From Turritopsis dohrnii (Eukaryota; Cnidaria; Hydrozoa; Anthoathecata; Oceaniidae), in NCBI GenBank assembly GCA_027922465.2, contig BQMF02000017.1, positions 1,550,001 to 1,614,000 of the forward strand: 64,000 nt of DNA, read 5' to 3'. This document shows, one piece after another, positions 16,211 to 26,080 of this stretch (the first letter of the stretch is position 1; each line of letters begins with the position of its first letter). The position numbers and the translations under genes are program-made. The notes beneath the pieces are model-generated. The model worked only from the letters and a program-made list of their open reading frames with translations. It was not told the DNA's origin and did no database searches.

Positions 16211-17370
16211 TTTCGTTATTAAGTGATAGTTTTGTTTTCAAAGCCAGGTACGGTACATATAGGATCGACAATAGTCGTGTGTTATGTTATTGTGGACTCC
16301 CCACCTTTTCCTTCGCAGCGCAAATATGAAACCACAATAGTTGAAGATTGGTAACTAAGTTGTAAGGCTAATAAGTCGTGTAAGCTTCCATCAGAAGTGC
16401 CACACAAATGCGCACACGGGGGGATGTTGTGCGTGCTCCCTCGAAACGATTCTTTTTTATGATTTTAAATGGGCTTGTGATTAAGCATTCTGCAACGTGA
16501 TCGCTCACCCTTATCAATTAGGCAACGTTTATATTTTATAACTTTTATGAAGTTACTAGTAAAAATCTTTTACCAGTTTTTTAATCAATCTGAGCTAGCA
16601 GACATTAAACAGACACGTGAATATGATTTGATGTGATGATGAAGAGAAACTTCAAATCAAAGCGTAAGCTTGATTATTATCAGCAATTTGAGCTGACCGA
16701 AATCCCAAAATTTATCCTCCGATGGCAAATTTTTTGTACACTTCTTCGGGGGAGGAAGTGTTTCCACACATTACAAATAGGTGTTTTCAGAGAACCAGAG
16801 AGAGCAAGAAGCATACAGTAAGCCCCACAGGATGTTACATGTGTAGTTCCCGATGATTTTCTAATTACTTTTTAAAAGACACTAAAAGTAATAACAAAAG
16901 TTGTAAACTGGAAAAGTTAAAACATCTTTCTATGAACTATGTACCTTGCTCATTTTAATAAATGCGTTATATATGGATATTTATTTGAAGTATGAGCATC
17001 CTACACCGACCCTAAGAAAAGGTTGTAATTGTGCGAACATGCAGTGTGTCGTTCAAATTTATGCATGCACAAACAATTTCTATGTATTTTTGGATTCGGA
17101 TATTATCTTTCGTGAGCTTAAATGGTTAAAAAAAGTTGAGCGAAACAATAAATATCTTATGATAAATTCGTAAATAAAGCCTGTCACATTTTTACTAATA
17201 TGTTTTCCTAATAAGGTAAATTTTCTTTGATGTTTCGTTTACACTGTATTCTCAAAGCAAATCCGAGTTTTTGTATTGATTGACGTAATCCACATCTCCA
17301 TCTACCATTATAATCATGAGTGAACACAAAAGATAATCGAAAGCCCGGCAGGTATGGTGATAGTACTGTA
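16211..17370. other. Upstream region of coronin; no gene seen
   Basis: The first few hundred bases above 16210 should hold the coronin 5' UTR and promoter (minus strand). No TATA box or other element can be pinned down with confidence. The short frames at 16633-16821 and 16946-17173 have no recognised motif. Confidence 0.4.
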
Positions 17371-17373
17371 GAT

Positions 17374-20209
17374 TAGTCAGGGCGCTAGGGTCATTTTTTT
17401 ATTGGAAAACGTGTGGACCTTCTAAATTTTGTTCAGATCGATAAAACAACTTATTTCGAGTAGGAAAATCTTTACCGGAGATTCTAAAATTACTGAAGGG
17501 CGTGGCAAGTAGCTAATTTTAGCTTTTGTTTGATGACGTCACAGGTAAAGCGAAAAAATTTTTTTAGCGAAATTAATTTTTTTTAACACCAATCGATAGC
17601 TAATTAAATACCGATCAAAATTTACAATTACATCATACAGTAATAATCAATATTTCAAGAGATATAGGTCATTAAATGAGGTGATGACGTCATAACTTAA
17701 ATAATGTTTGGTGCTATAAGACGTTCTTTAGTTTATGAAAAATCGATTAAAAACGTAAATATTCGTGTTTTTCTTAAAGGACAATGAAGTTGTTTGATCA
17801 ATAACAAATGTTTTAGCTAAGCAAATTAATAAATATTAATAAGATCGCATTCGTCACCATCCACGTCAGTTTCTTCATCACTCGAAGCGTCTTCACCACC
17901 AACCATCACCATCATCATCATCTTCTGTTGGTCTGTTTTCGTAGATTTGAGTGCAACCACGTGGATCAGTGCGTTTGAGTCCGTGTGACTTACATGCACA
18001 AATACGGTTCTTGCAACCTGACTTCTTGCAAGAGCAAAAGACTAAATTTATCACATCATTGGGTGCAGGAGGCAAAAGGATCCACTGACCCTGCAATTTT
18101 CCTTGTTCAACTGTCAAGTCTTTTAAACTGCTGGAACATTTGGGTTAAGCAGCAATGCCTTTTTAGCAACTGCAGTAGCATACGAAATACAGACACATAT
18201 TGAATGTGAACGAATTGCCAAGTCTCTTAAAAGTCATGATTAAGTCGTCGCTCTCTTTCATCTTTTTAAATGCTTTCGACTTTCCTATACCATAGAAGGC
18301 ACTGGTATAATCATTTCCAGTAAAACAATGGAAAGCTGGAAGAGCAAGACTGCAATCCCTCCCAAGCTTGGTCGTAATATTTTCAATTTTGAGGGTCCGT
18401 TTTTTCGCTCCGGAACCAACTTTTAAGAACAGCTTAATGGTCAGCTGAACTTGGAAATAAACTGCATAGGCCATGATGTCAGTATCCACGGTTTCAATGA
18501 CAGCAGATTGTTGATTTTGAGACGAAGAGTGCTGGTCTTGAGCATGTTTTGCACACAAAAACACTTTAGTATCAGCTTCCTCTTGTGTAGTTTCTAAACC
18601 TGGGACAACTTCACAGACAAGCTACTCTTAGGTGCCAAATAAACGGGCCCCCCCGCTTGTTAATTTTTCGAAAATTTTCCAACCCCCCCGGATTTGTGCA
18701 ATGATACCGTTGGTGCAATGCATAGTATGACCATATATTGACTCGGGATTGACGTCATTATTATCCCAAATGAACGTTAAGAAAGTAGAAGGGGAAAGAG
18801 CTCGTGGACAGAAATGTTTTGATTGCGCGTTTAAAATAGATGCCTCAGCCAATTGAGTCTTCAGTACAGCCACCTAGTTCGAATATGGGGGCACAATTAT
18901 TTTTTAGGCTTCAAAAAATGTCTACAAATTTGTATATAATATATATACAGTTAGATTTTACCAATAATTACCTCATCGTATGATATACCATGACCAAGAC
19001 GGTTCAACCAGGTAACAGTTTCCTTTGAGCCAGTCATACGCTTGATACAAAGGCTTTAAGTAAGAATGTTTCTTTGTTTGGGTTTTTCCGTTTGAGGAGA
19101 GATAAACTATATCTTGCCAAATGGAATCAATGACAGTGCTCTTTCTTTTCGAGATTTTGCCCAGCTTTTGATGACAAACTTTCTTAATGAAACTGTATAA
19201 AGTTGATGGGATGTCTGTTGAGTAGTCAAGCAAAGAATCTGCGTCCGGGGGCCAGCAGTCAAATGTTGGATTTGCTTGCTTAATTTCTTCTCGAATGACT
19301 TCAACAACGGTGTCAATTTTTTCGTTGATGGAAGGGCGGTATTTTGTGTTTTTCGAATCAGTTTCACGCATCAATACTTCAATTATTTTGCCTTTTTCGA
19401 CAGTTTCGTTAAATAACAATCCCTCGCCATATTTTGGTGTCCATTTACTCACAACCAATTTGAATCTAACCTCTGTTATGTATATAGTTAATAAGATACT
19501 GCTTTGTGATTTTTTTATTTCCTTTTTTGTTTTTCAGAAAAAAGTCCCATACATCACCGGTTTTAACAATTTCATATTGATCAACTACTCTTTCCTTTAT
19601 CATAATGCAAACATCTGCTAGATAATCATCATCAATGTCTTGTTTTGCCCGTTCTTCCCTGGTGTAATTTTGCCAACAAAATCATCTTTTTCCTTCGCCC
19701 ACTCATACACACATTTTTTTAATTCTCCCGCTTCTACATTCGATCTTACACGTTATATTCTGACAGGGGGTTGGTACTTTTTTTAGTTTTCTTTTTATAC
19801 GCTTTTGCGATCAATTATTTCGCAGTCTATCAAACAATATTAAACAATAAAAAAAAGTTCGTTTTAATTTTAATCAAAATAAATAAATACTCAAAATTAC
19901 TTAAATCCTTGAATTTTTAAATATAAGTTAAACCCCCTTGTTTTGTCGAGATTTTTATGACATTCGAAAGATTTAATAATGCGTGATAAAAAGAAAGTGG
20001 AAGGCAACATGTCGGATGAAAAGTCAGTTGGAGCTTGAACAATTTGATGCATTGATTTTTGATTATTTCTGGCTTCTTCAGTGTTTTTAAGACATCCAGT
20101 AAATTGATTTTTGTTTATTGAATCCTAGTGAATCCAACTATTGAGCTTTTAGAAGGTCCGCAAAACATTGTTTATTTTGCTTTTTTTTGTGACCGTAGCT
20201 CCCTGACTA
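17374..20209 (-). mobile_element. Academ-like DNA transposon (XPG-type nuclease gene), 3-bp target duplication
   Basis: The ends are imperfect inverted repeats: TAGTCAGGGCGCTAGGGTCA on the left against TAGTCAGGGAGCTACGGTCA read from the right, with further similarity inward (GTGGACCTTCTAAA against GCGGACCTTCTAAA). GAT flanks both ends (17371-17373, 20210-20212), giving a 3-bp duplication. The only gene inside is a minus-strand XPG/FEN-like nuclease with a cysteine-rich C-terminus. Academ elements are described with 3-4 bp duplications, an XPG nuclease and a Cys8 zinc finger, which fits. The assignment rests on remembered features, and the copy is internally deleted. Confidence 0.75.
17893..19458 (-). 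pseudogene. Academ-type XPG/FEN-like nuclease with Cys8 finger, broken
   Basis: This is read downward. An N-terminal part (19458-18972) includes IDSIWQDIVYLSSNGK and, in the next frame, LNRLGHGISYDE, so there is a frameshift near 19000. A 98-base GT-AG intron (18971-18874) follows. Then come a part with FIWDNND (18873-18628), two in-frame stops, EEADTK, the DTD block (VDTDIM), and GNDYTSAFYGIGK, the match to the XPG GCDYxxSIxGIG signature (18600-18163). Last is APNDVINLVFCSCKK and a cysteine cluster CSCKKSGCKNRICACKSHG (18117-17893). In that cluster two expected Cys look changed to Arg. Roughly a hundred residues seem to be missing between the last two parts. No DDE motif is seen. A product of this kind would cut DNA at transposon ends; this copy cannot. 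Confidence 0.7.
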
Positions 20210-20212
20210 GAT

Positions 20213-20588
20213 GGGGTTTTCTATACTTTGTTATGGCATTTTTTAAATTCCACTATAATGTTTTCAAAACTATAAGTTTTCAAACAAATAAACCTTAGTG
20301 GAATTATTATTGCCTTTTCATCCTTGATCCCCCAAACAAAAAGTTTATATTGCGCTATGTAGATATCCCTTCCCTCCCTCAAACGACACGATGGACGTGC
20401 TGTCGCCATCCTTTCAAGCAGTGAAACCACTCGACCAAAACTTAACACAAAATACATTTCATAATGATTTATCACAGCCATGTGGGACCTATTTTGCTGC
20501 CATTTTAAAAATAACTTCAGATATATTTTAAACCCCATTTTTTGTGTTAATTCGTTTTTTATCAGAACCTTTATGTATACCTCTGGTG
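20213..20588. other. Spacer between two DNA transposons
   Basis: No gene is supported. The minus-strand frame 20221-20628 runs through the TIR of the next element and has no recognised motif. Confidence 0.4.
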
Positions 20589-21800
20589 CAAGCCTCGAAA
20601 TAATTTTTTGAGGACAGTTGGACAACATGTCCGGTACATTTTAAATCTGGTCGGATATGTCCGATAACCATTACTTTCTGACATAATAAAATTGATTAAC
20701 TGTTAATAACACAATAAATTACTTATGCTTGAAAAATAAAAATCAGAACAACTTAGCAACAAACAGTATATATGTTATTTTGATGAAAGATTAGTCTGTC
20801 ATTGCCACGGCTTTTTCTTCGATAGAACTTTCGAGTTTGCCTTAACACAATAAATGGAACTTTCGACTTCAGAATTAATCATCTCACTGACAAACAAACA
20901 AAATTCAAAAGAAAAATGGAAAAACTAAAGGTTTGACGTATTAAAAACCTAGGAAGTCATCATATTCATCATCATCGCCAAACAAATCATTCAAAAATGT
21001 ATCATCTGCCTCTTCTTCACTCGAGCTACAATCACTTAGCGAGGCAAGTTTCCGTTTCAAACTAGTGCGTGGTTTATACTGCGATCTCTTTCGTTGATTT
21101 GGTCGCCTGTCCTTTTCCTCCACCCACAATTTTATGGCATTGGATGGGTCATAATCTTCTATGGATGGGCCATCTTCCACGATAAAAAGTTGCGCAAATG
21201 AAATGAATGAATCTTTAATCGAATTGAATTTAATCCGATTGAGCACCTAGCATTTCTATTTCTTGAAACGAAAGATCAAAATGCACAAAAGGAAAGTTTC
21301 ATAATTTTTCAGAGTTTTTCACCAATCAAATATCGAAACGCTACTATCTTTATTTCCACGATGTATGAAGAGTATTTAATATCGCACAGTGAAAATTGGC
21401 CTTTACAGAAAAGACGAAAAATTTTAATAATCAACACACCTGCTATGATGTAAACGTGCAGTAGAATGAATTAAAAAAGATTACAACATTTTTCTAAGGT
21501 CACGTACGACTTTGCGTTTCATTTTCATTCGAAATTGATCAATCGTAAGATTATCATTCAAGTCCTTTTCAGTGAGTCTTAAATTGATTTCAGATATAAT
21601 CGCGGAAGACTAATCGAAGAAAAATTTGACATCACAGACCTAACTTTTTGTTGCTTTACAATAACGACAGCAGTATTTACGAAGTAAACTATCGCATGAA
21701 AACATGTCAGACAAAACGTCAGGCCAGAACTGATTTCAGTCGGACAATTTTGAGTCTGGGTCGGACAATGTCCGATGTCCGACCGCTATTTCAAGGCTTG
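20589..21800 (-). mobile_element. hAT-like transposon, internally deleted
   Basis: TIRs are CAAGCCTCGAAATA on the left against CAAGCCTTGAAATA read from the right, and both ends are rich in GTCCGA/TCGGAC motifs. CTGGTG flanks both sides exactly (20583-20588, 21801-21806). Six bases are fewer than the usual hAT duplication of eight, but hAT groups with 5-6 bp duplications are known. At 1.2 kb, only a transposase C-terminus remains. Confidence 0.8.
20941..21246 (-). pseudogene. hAT transposase C-terminal remnant
   Basis: 101 codons on the minus strand with DPSNAIKLWVEEKDRRP, the motif that closes many hAT transposases after the dimerisation region, followed by a basic and then a very acidic Ser/Glu/Asp tail ending in DDEYDDFLGF. 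It has no catalytic residues. It sits between hAT-type TIRs, which supports the call. Confidence 0.55.
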
Positions 21801-21996
21801 CTGGTGGTAGAAATTTTTGCGCGTATTAATTTTCTCGCACAACAAAAATTTTTTTCTTCGCATTTACTAAATTTTGCACACCCCCAAAATTTTTATTTTA
21901 TGCATATTAATTTTCGTGTTAGTATTTTCTAAAAAAAGAAACCTTTTTTATATTTTTGAAATACTTTTGGAAGTTATTTTATCTGTTTTGTGTTAA

Positions 21997-23259
21997 AGGA
22001 GAATTAACGTCAAAATTATGTATCGTTTTTTTTTTAATGAATCGATTTTAAATTGTGGAAGGCGACCTCTTGCAAAGTTTCATTCATTTTACACAATTCT
22101 TTCGTTAGTTATTTAAGTTTGAAGTTTAATCAAAACTCAAAAATATGACGTCACAGTTGCACTTAGATATCCAGCTGTAGTTTTTACAAATCACGTAAGC
22201 GAAGACAATTCGTGATGAGAGAATATATTTTCGTTTTCCTGATCTTGTCAAAGAACAACAGAGAGCTGAAAGATGGCTTAACAACACTGTTAAAACTTTT
22301 CGGTTTGGAAAAGATAAAGTAGTTTGGAGCGATCATTTTCATGAAATGAAGACTGTTTCGAAGTTGATAATATGGCAAACATGCTAGGTTATATACCGAA
22401 GGAAAGAACATTGAAAACTGGTGCGGTACCAACAATTTTCCAACATATAGTATTCAACATGATAAATATGAATGGAGAAAACCGTGAGCTCTAGAAAACC
22501 TAGCTCTTTCAAGAGGTCCAACAAAGTGATAAAAAAAAGTAAAGTGTTTTTAAAATTTAATTTCTGTAAATGCTCTCTTTGTGGATTTTTGTAACACAAG
22601 GCATGGTTTAATCTAGTATGTTTCAATTTTCCTAAAGAGTCTTTTGAAAAAAGAAACTAAAAAGACATGGTAATGTGTTCAGAGACTTGTGCATTCTTAA
22701 CAGATGTTCTTTGAGATTTTTCTTCCTATCTGACCTGGTTTCTTTTATTTTGAAAATTTCTAAAAGCATTATCCGCATTATTGAAATTGCGATTACATCT
22801 ATCTAGTAGAAACCACGCCTTGCATACATACGTAATGAAGTTAAAATGTTCATTGAAAAACAAAAATTTTTCAGGCGCACGTGTTGTGAAAAAGAAAATC
22901 AGCACATTTTTCTTATAAGAAGAGAAACTTACTTTGCCGTCATTCTTTTTTACTTACTGGAATAATTATGTTCCTATCTGCGATATCTAATAAATGACGT
23001 TTCAAGCACGGATTTATTCAATAACAAAACGTTAAAATCTGAAGAATCATGTCGTCACTCATGATTTTCTTTTATCATGAATGGTTCTGACTTTGTGTAT
23101 GAAGAAATTCTAGTGCAACTGTGAATTCACAGTGAATTTTTTAAATCCTTTATTATAAGCGAAACATGGTATTTTATAAAATTTCATTATTAACCCTTTA
23201 TCTAAATACACATAAGGAACAATTTAAGCCAAAGTTGTATTTTTGACGTTAATGCTCCT
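21997..23259 (+). mobile_element. Kolobok-like element with TTAA target duplication and THAP remnant
   Basis: The left end is AGGAGAATTAACGTCAAAA; the right end reads AGGAGCATTAACGTCAAAA on the other strand. TTAA flanks both (21993-21996, 23260-23263). A plus-strand THAP-domain remnant lies inside. TTAA duplications, AGG-starting TIRs and a THAP domain together point to Kolobok. No DDE core remains in 1.26 kb. Confidence 0.8.
22190..22440 (+). pseudogene. THAP zinc-finger domain remnant
   Basis: One frame reads FPDLVKEQQRAERWLNN and VWSDHFHE; after a 2-base shift the next reads EDCFEVDN and GAVPTIF. These are the THAP landmarks: FP block, conserved Trp, the C-x-x-H-F zinc site and the AVPTIF end. 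The zinc Cys before SDHF is changed to Trp. THAP domains bind DNA and are the usual DNA-binding part of Kolobok and P transposases. Confidence 0.75.
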
Positions 23260-23430
23260 TTAAAAACTTTCTTATTTAATCTTTAAAATTTTTGATAACA
23301 AGTCCTTAAAATATGCACACACATAATGTGAAGTGTTTTGCAACCAATTTCGTTTATGTATGTTTTGTTGAAATTGTATTTATAAGTAGCTTCGTAGAAT
23401 CTTGTACTGGATAGCTGCTGTATCACACCA

Positions 23431-23547
23431 GCTAAAATATCTTCCATCATTTCAAATCTTCATGCTTCTAAGGCTACTGGCCCTGATGGAATTCCTGTCA
23501 TCCTGTTTCAAAAGTGTGCACCTGATTTATCACCTGTACTTTCTTGT
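23431..23547 (+). pseudogene. LINE reverse-transcriptase fragment
   Basis: A short plus-strand frame reads SKATGPDGIPVILFQKCAP, the conserved block before RT motif A in jockey- and CR1-type LINEs. It is only about 39 codons and is truncated at both sides. Confidence 0.7.
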
Positions 23548-24004
23548 CTACAGGCTTCGAAATTTCACAGTAACGATCGTTCCGTTCCCACATTGTTACC
23601 GTGATAGCATCATCTAGGGAAACAAATTTCCGTTTCTGTAAAGTACCCATTTCTGCTTTATAGAAGATAAATCTCTGAAATGATAACAACATAAAATGAA
23701 ATAAAATGACAAATCAAATGAAAACAACAACACCCTTTAACTTTACTGGACTCATCCAACTTTCATTTGTCACTCAGCTGGCGCTTTTTGGTAACAATAC
23801 AGGGTTCGAATTAAGGCTTCGCACTTCGCATTTTGCGAAGTGAATTCTAAATCTTACGATACAAAAGTGTTGAGGTCCGGTCAAATTGCGAAGCAAAAAT
23901 AATACATAATTTCAAATTGACTTTTTTTCATGTGTCTACTTTCACTCATTCGCAAAAAAAAGAAACTTTTCGTTTACTGAAATTTTGCCAACCATACATT
24001 TTAT
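23548..24004. other. Non-coding stretch with a possible orphan hAT end
   Basis: CAGGGTTCGAATTAAGGC at 23801-23818 has the form of a hAT terminus, and a perfect 9-base hairpin (23822-23830/23834-23842) follows. The partner end was not found in the window. A minus-strand frame at 23498-23692 is preceded by a good AG acceptor, but its protein is not recognised. Confidence 0.35.
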
Positions 24005-24767
24005 TTTTGTATATATTTTAACTCTAAATTTTTCTTTCAATAATTTTGTTTAATGCACTGATTTTTGGCGGATCTTGCTTTCAAAAGATTTTAATTGGAT
24101 TTCTGTGTATACAAGAAAGCCATATTACAAATTGTCGTTCTTCGTGTTTTTCTTCTTTAACTGTCCTCCAAACCTAGTGTGATCATGATCAATAAAACCT
24201 TTCTATATTTTTTCTTGTTTTTTTGTAAACTTTGGCTATTTTTAGTTTTGAATCAAAGTTTGAAACAGAGATTTCTAATAGATTTTTTTTAAAAAGTTTT
24301 TTTTTTCTTTTGGCTCTTACAGAATTTCTTTAATAAATCTTATTATTTTGATTATAAAATACGTATCCATGGTTTCAGTTCACACATTTCTTTTGTTTGT
24401 AGCAAATACTTTCTGATATTACTTGTTAAGCCTTATTTACACTTTTTGAAAGGTATATTAGCATCAGTGTGACTAAGGCCCAAAAAGATAACAAAAAGTA
24501 ACAAAGTTTTGTGCATATTTTCATCTGTTTAAGTGTAGATCTATTTGGTTTGCATATTGCAAGTTGGTTTTGAAATGCCGAAAACTGATTTTGTGGAAAT
24601 ATTTAAGCATATAACTTTGCCTCATATCAGGTCCCAAATCAACCCAAACATTCTTTTTTCGGCCAAAAACCTGTTTTCGTTTCCACTGTTAATGTATAGC
24701 TTGCTGTGTGTACAAATTGGAATGCTTGAGCGCGGGGGCATTTTTAGCTAAAGCTACATGCTAGTAT
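24005..24767 (+). repeat. Dispersed repeat, copy 1 (partner at 35877-36553)
   Basis: Long near-identical blocks are shared with 35877-36553, in the same orientation: GATTTTTGGCGGATCTTG, AAATTGTCGTTCTTCG, and GAGCGCGGGGGCATTTTT near the end. Copy 1 has extra sequence near 24500-24690. There is no coding content. Confidence 0.85.
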
Positions 24768-24830
24768 AAATACTTCTACGGAAAATGTTCAACTGAGCTC
24801 TCTTCTCTCATCCCTGCATCCAAAACATTC

Positions 24831-25083
24831 ATGCGAAATACAAGATATTCATCTAATTGCCATGATCACAGAGTCAACATCCCAAAGTCAACTAAAACTT
24901 TTTACCAACAAAGTTTCATTCCTCACTCCTCCACTCTCTGTAATTCTTTACCACAGTCTGTTTTTCCTTCTCATTATAATCTTAAACACTTTAAATGCAA
25001 TGTTCATCATCACCTTTCTTCCTTGTACCTCAATACACATTAGTGGTTTTAAACCTTGTATTGAGTGATTAATTAAAAAAAAA
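24831..25083 (+). pseudogene. LINE 3' end, 5'-truncated copy
   Basis: The plus frame 24831-25043 reads NCHDHRVNIPKSTKTFYQQS and then a SLP block (NSLPQSVFPSHYN) and HLSSLYLNTH. This is the C-terminal region typical of jockey/CR1-like reverse-transcriptase proteins. It is followed by about 30 bases of 3' UTR and an A-tail ending at 25083, as expected for a 5'-truncated LINE insertion. A sister copy in opposite orientation lies at 26985-27179. Confidence 0.75.
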
Positions 25084-25197
25084 ATCCTTTATTTTCCATT
25101 CCTTCTCTTTGTTTTTTTCATGTTTTCTTTATGTTTTTGCATGAAGAAGAAGCGTGAACAGAGAATTCTCTGGAACACTATTTCTTTGGAAATACTT

Positions 25198-25345
25198 TCG
25201 AAGAAGAAGAATAAATTAGATTTCTTTTACTCAAACAAAACCTGTTCGAAGAAGAAGTTATATTTCATTCATTCAAACGAAACATATTCGAAGAAAAAAA
25301 AGAAAGATTTCATTCATTCAAACGAAACCTCTTCGTAGAAGAAGA
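25198..25345 (+). repeat. ~45 bp minisatellite, about 3.5 copies
   Basis: TTCGAAGAAGAAG recurs at 25198, 25245, 25287 and 25332, separated by CATTCATTCAAACGAAACC-like spacers, with a period of 42-47 bases. Confidence 0.85.
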
Positions 25346-25349
25346 AAAG

Positions 25350-26080
25350 TATCATCTATTTGAATGAAGTGCGAAATAATAACAATCAGCTTATAGAAAG
25401 GTTCTTTTATTATGGAGATTTATTGCAAATTCTTTTTTAACAGACGTTCCTAAAAATAGAACAATAAATAAATAAATACAAAACGTTTACTCTTTGGTTT
25501 CATTCCTGTTTGGTAGAATATTATATTTCTAAAGATGATTGCATCTCTCGTCTTGCTGTGCCGTGGTGCGTACAAATTTAATGTCCAAAGCATGGAAACG
25601 ATTGGAAACCAATGAACCTAAAACTGACTGAGATAAATACATATAGGAGTGTGAAAAAGGAATAACTAGGCATGTGGTATAGCTAGATTTTGCATGGAGT
25701 GTGACAGAAGAATATCAGCGTGTGATAAATCGCACATCCTATTTTCACATGGCATGTGTGAAGTCGTGCGTGTGCGATCGCACGCCATTCACAACTAAGA
25801 CTGTTTAATATAGAACTTAATATAGAAATAGCCCATATTTGTGTTAGCAACTCTTGGTTGTTTTATTATATTATTACAAAAGGTTTATCATACCTATTTG
25901 CAGATTAACTGAGCACTGCATTCAGAATTGTAATTCAGAAAAAAGCAAAAGTACTTAAGCCTGAAGTTTCAACAACATATTATTGATTATGGTTATTGAC
26001 AGTTCATTTTTGTTTGTTTGATTGTTTTTGCAATAGCCATTAACTGGAAATCATTTTTTAAGTTTTAGAAAAAAATAAGA
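25350..26080. other. Upstream region of TMEM120
   Basis: No gene is seen. The TMEM120 5' UTR and promoter should lie toward the right end. No TATA box close to the start is convincing. A short repeat of GTGTGA/CGTGTG type lies near 25680-25790. Confidence 0.4.

Noticed and set aside
17893..18117. Tesmin/TSO1-type CXC transcription factor
   Set aside because: The cysteine cluster is similar, but it follows XPG-type nuclease blocks inside TIRs, so it is the Cys8 end of a transposon protein.
23498..23692. Possible host exon on the minus strand (good AG acceptor, 64 codons)
   Set aside because: No partner exon or known domain was found; not enough to call a gene.
25198..25345. CRISPR-like spaced repeats
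   Set aside because: Units are uneven, adjacent and of low complexity, in a eukaryotic setting; a minisatellite explains them.
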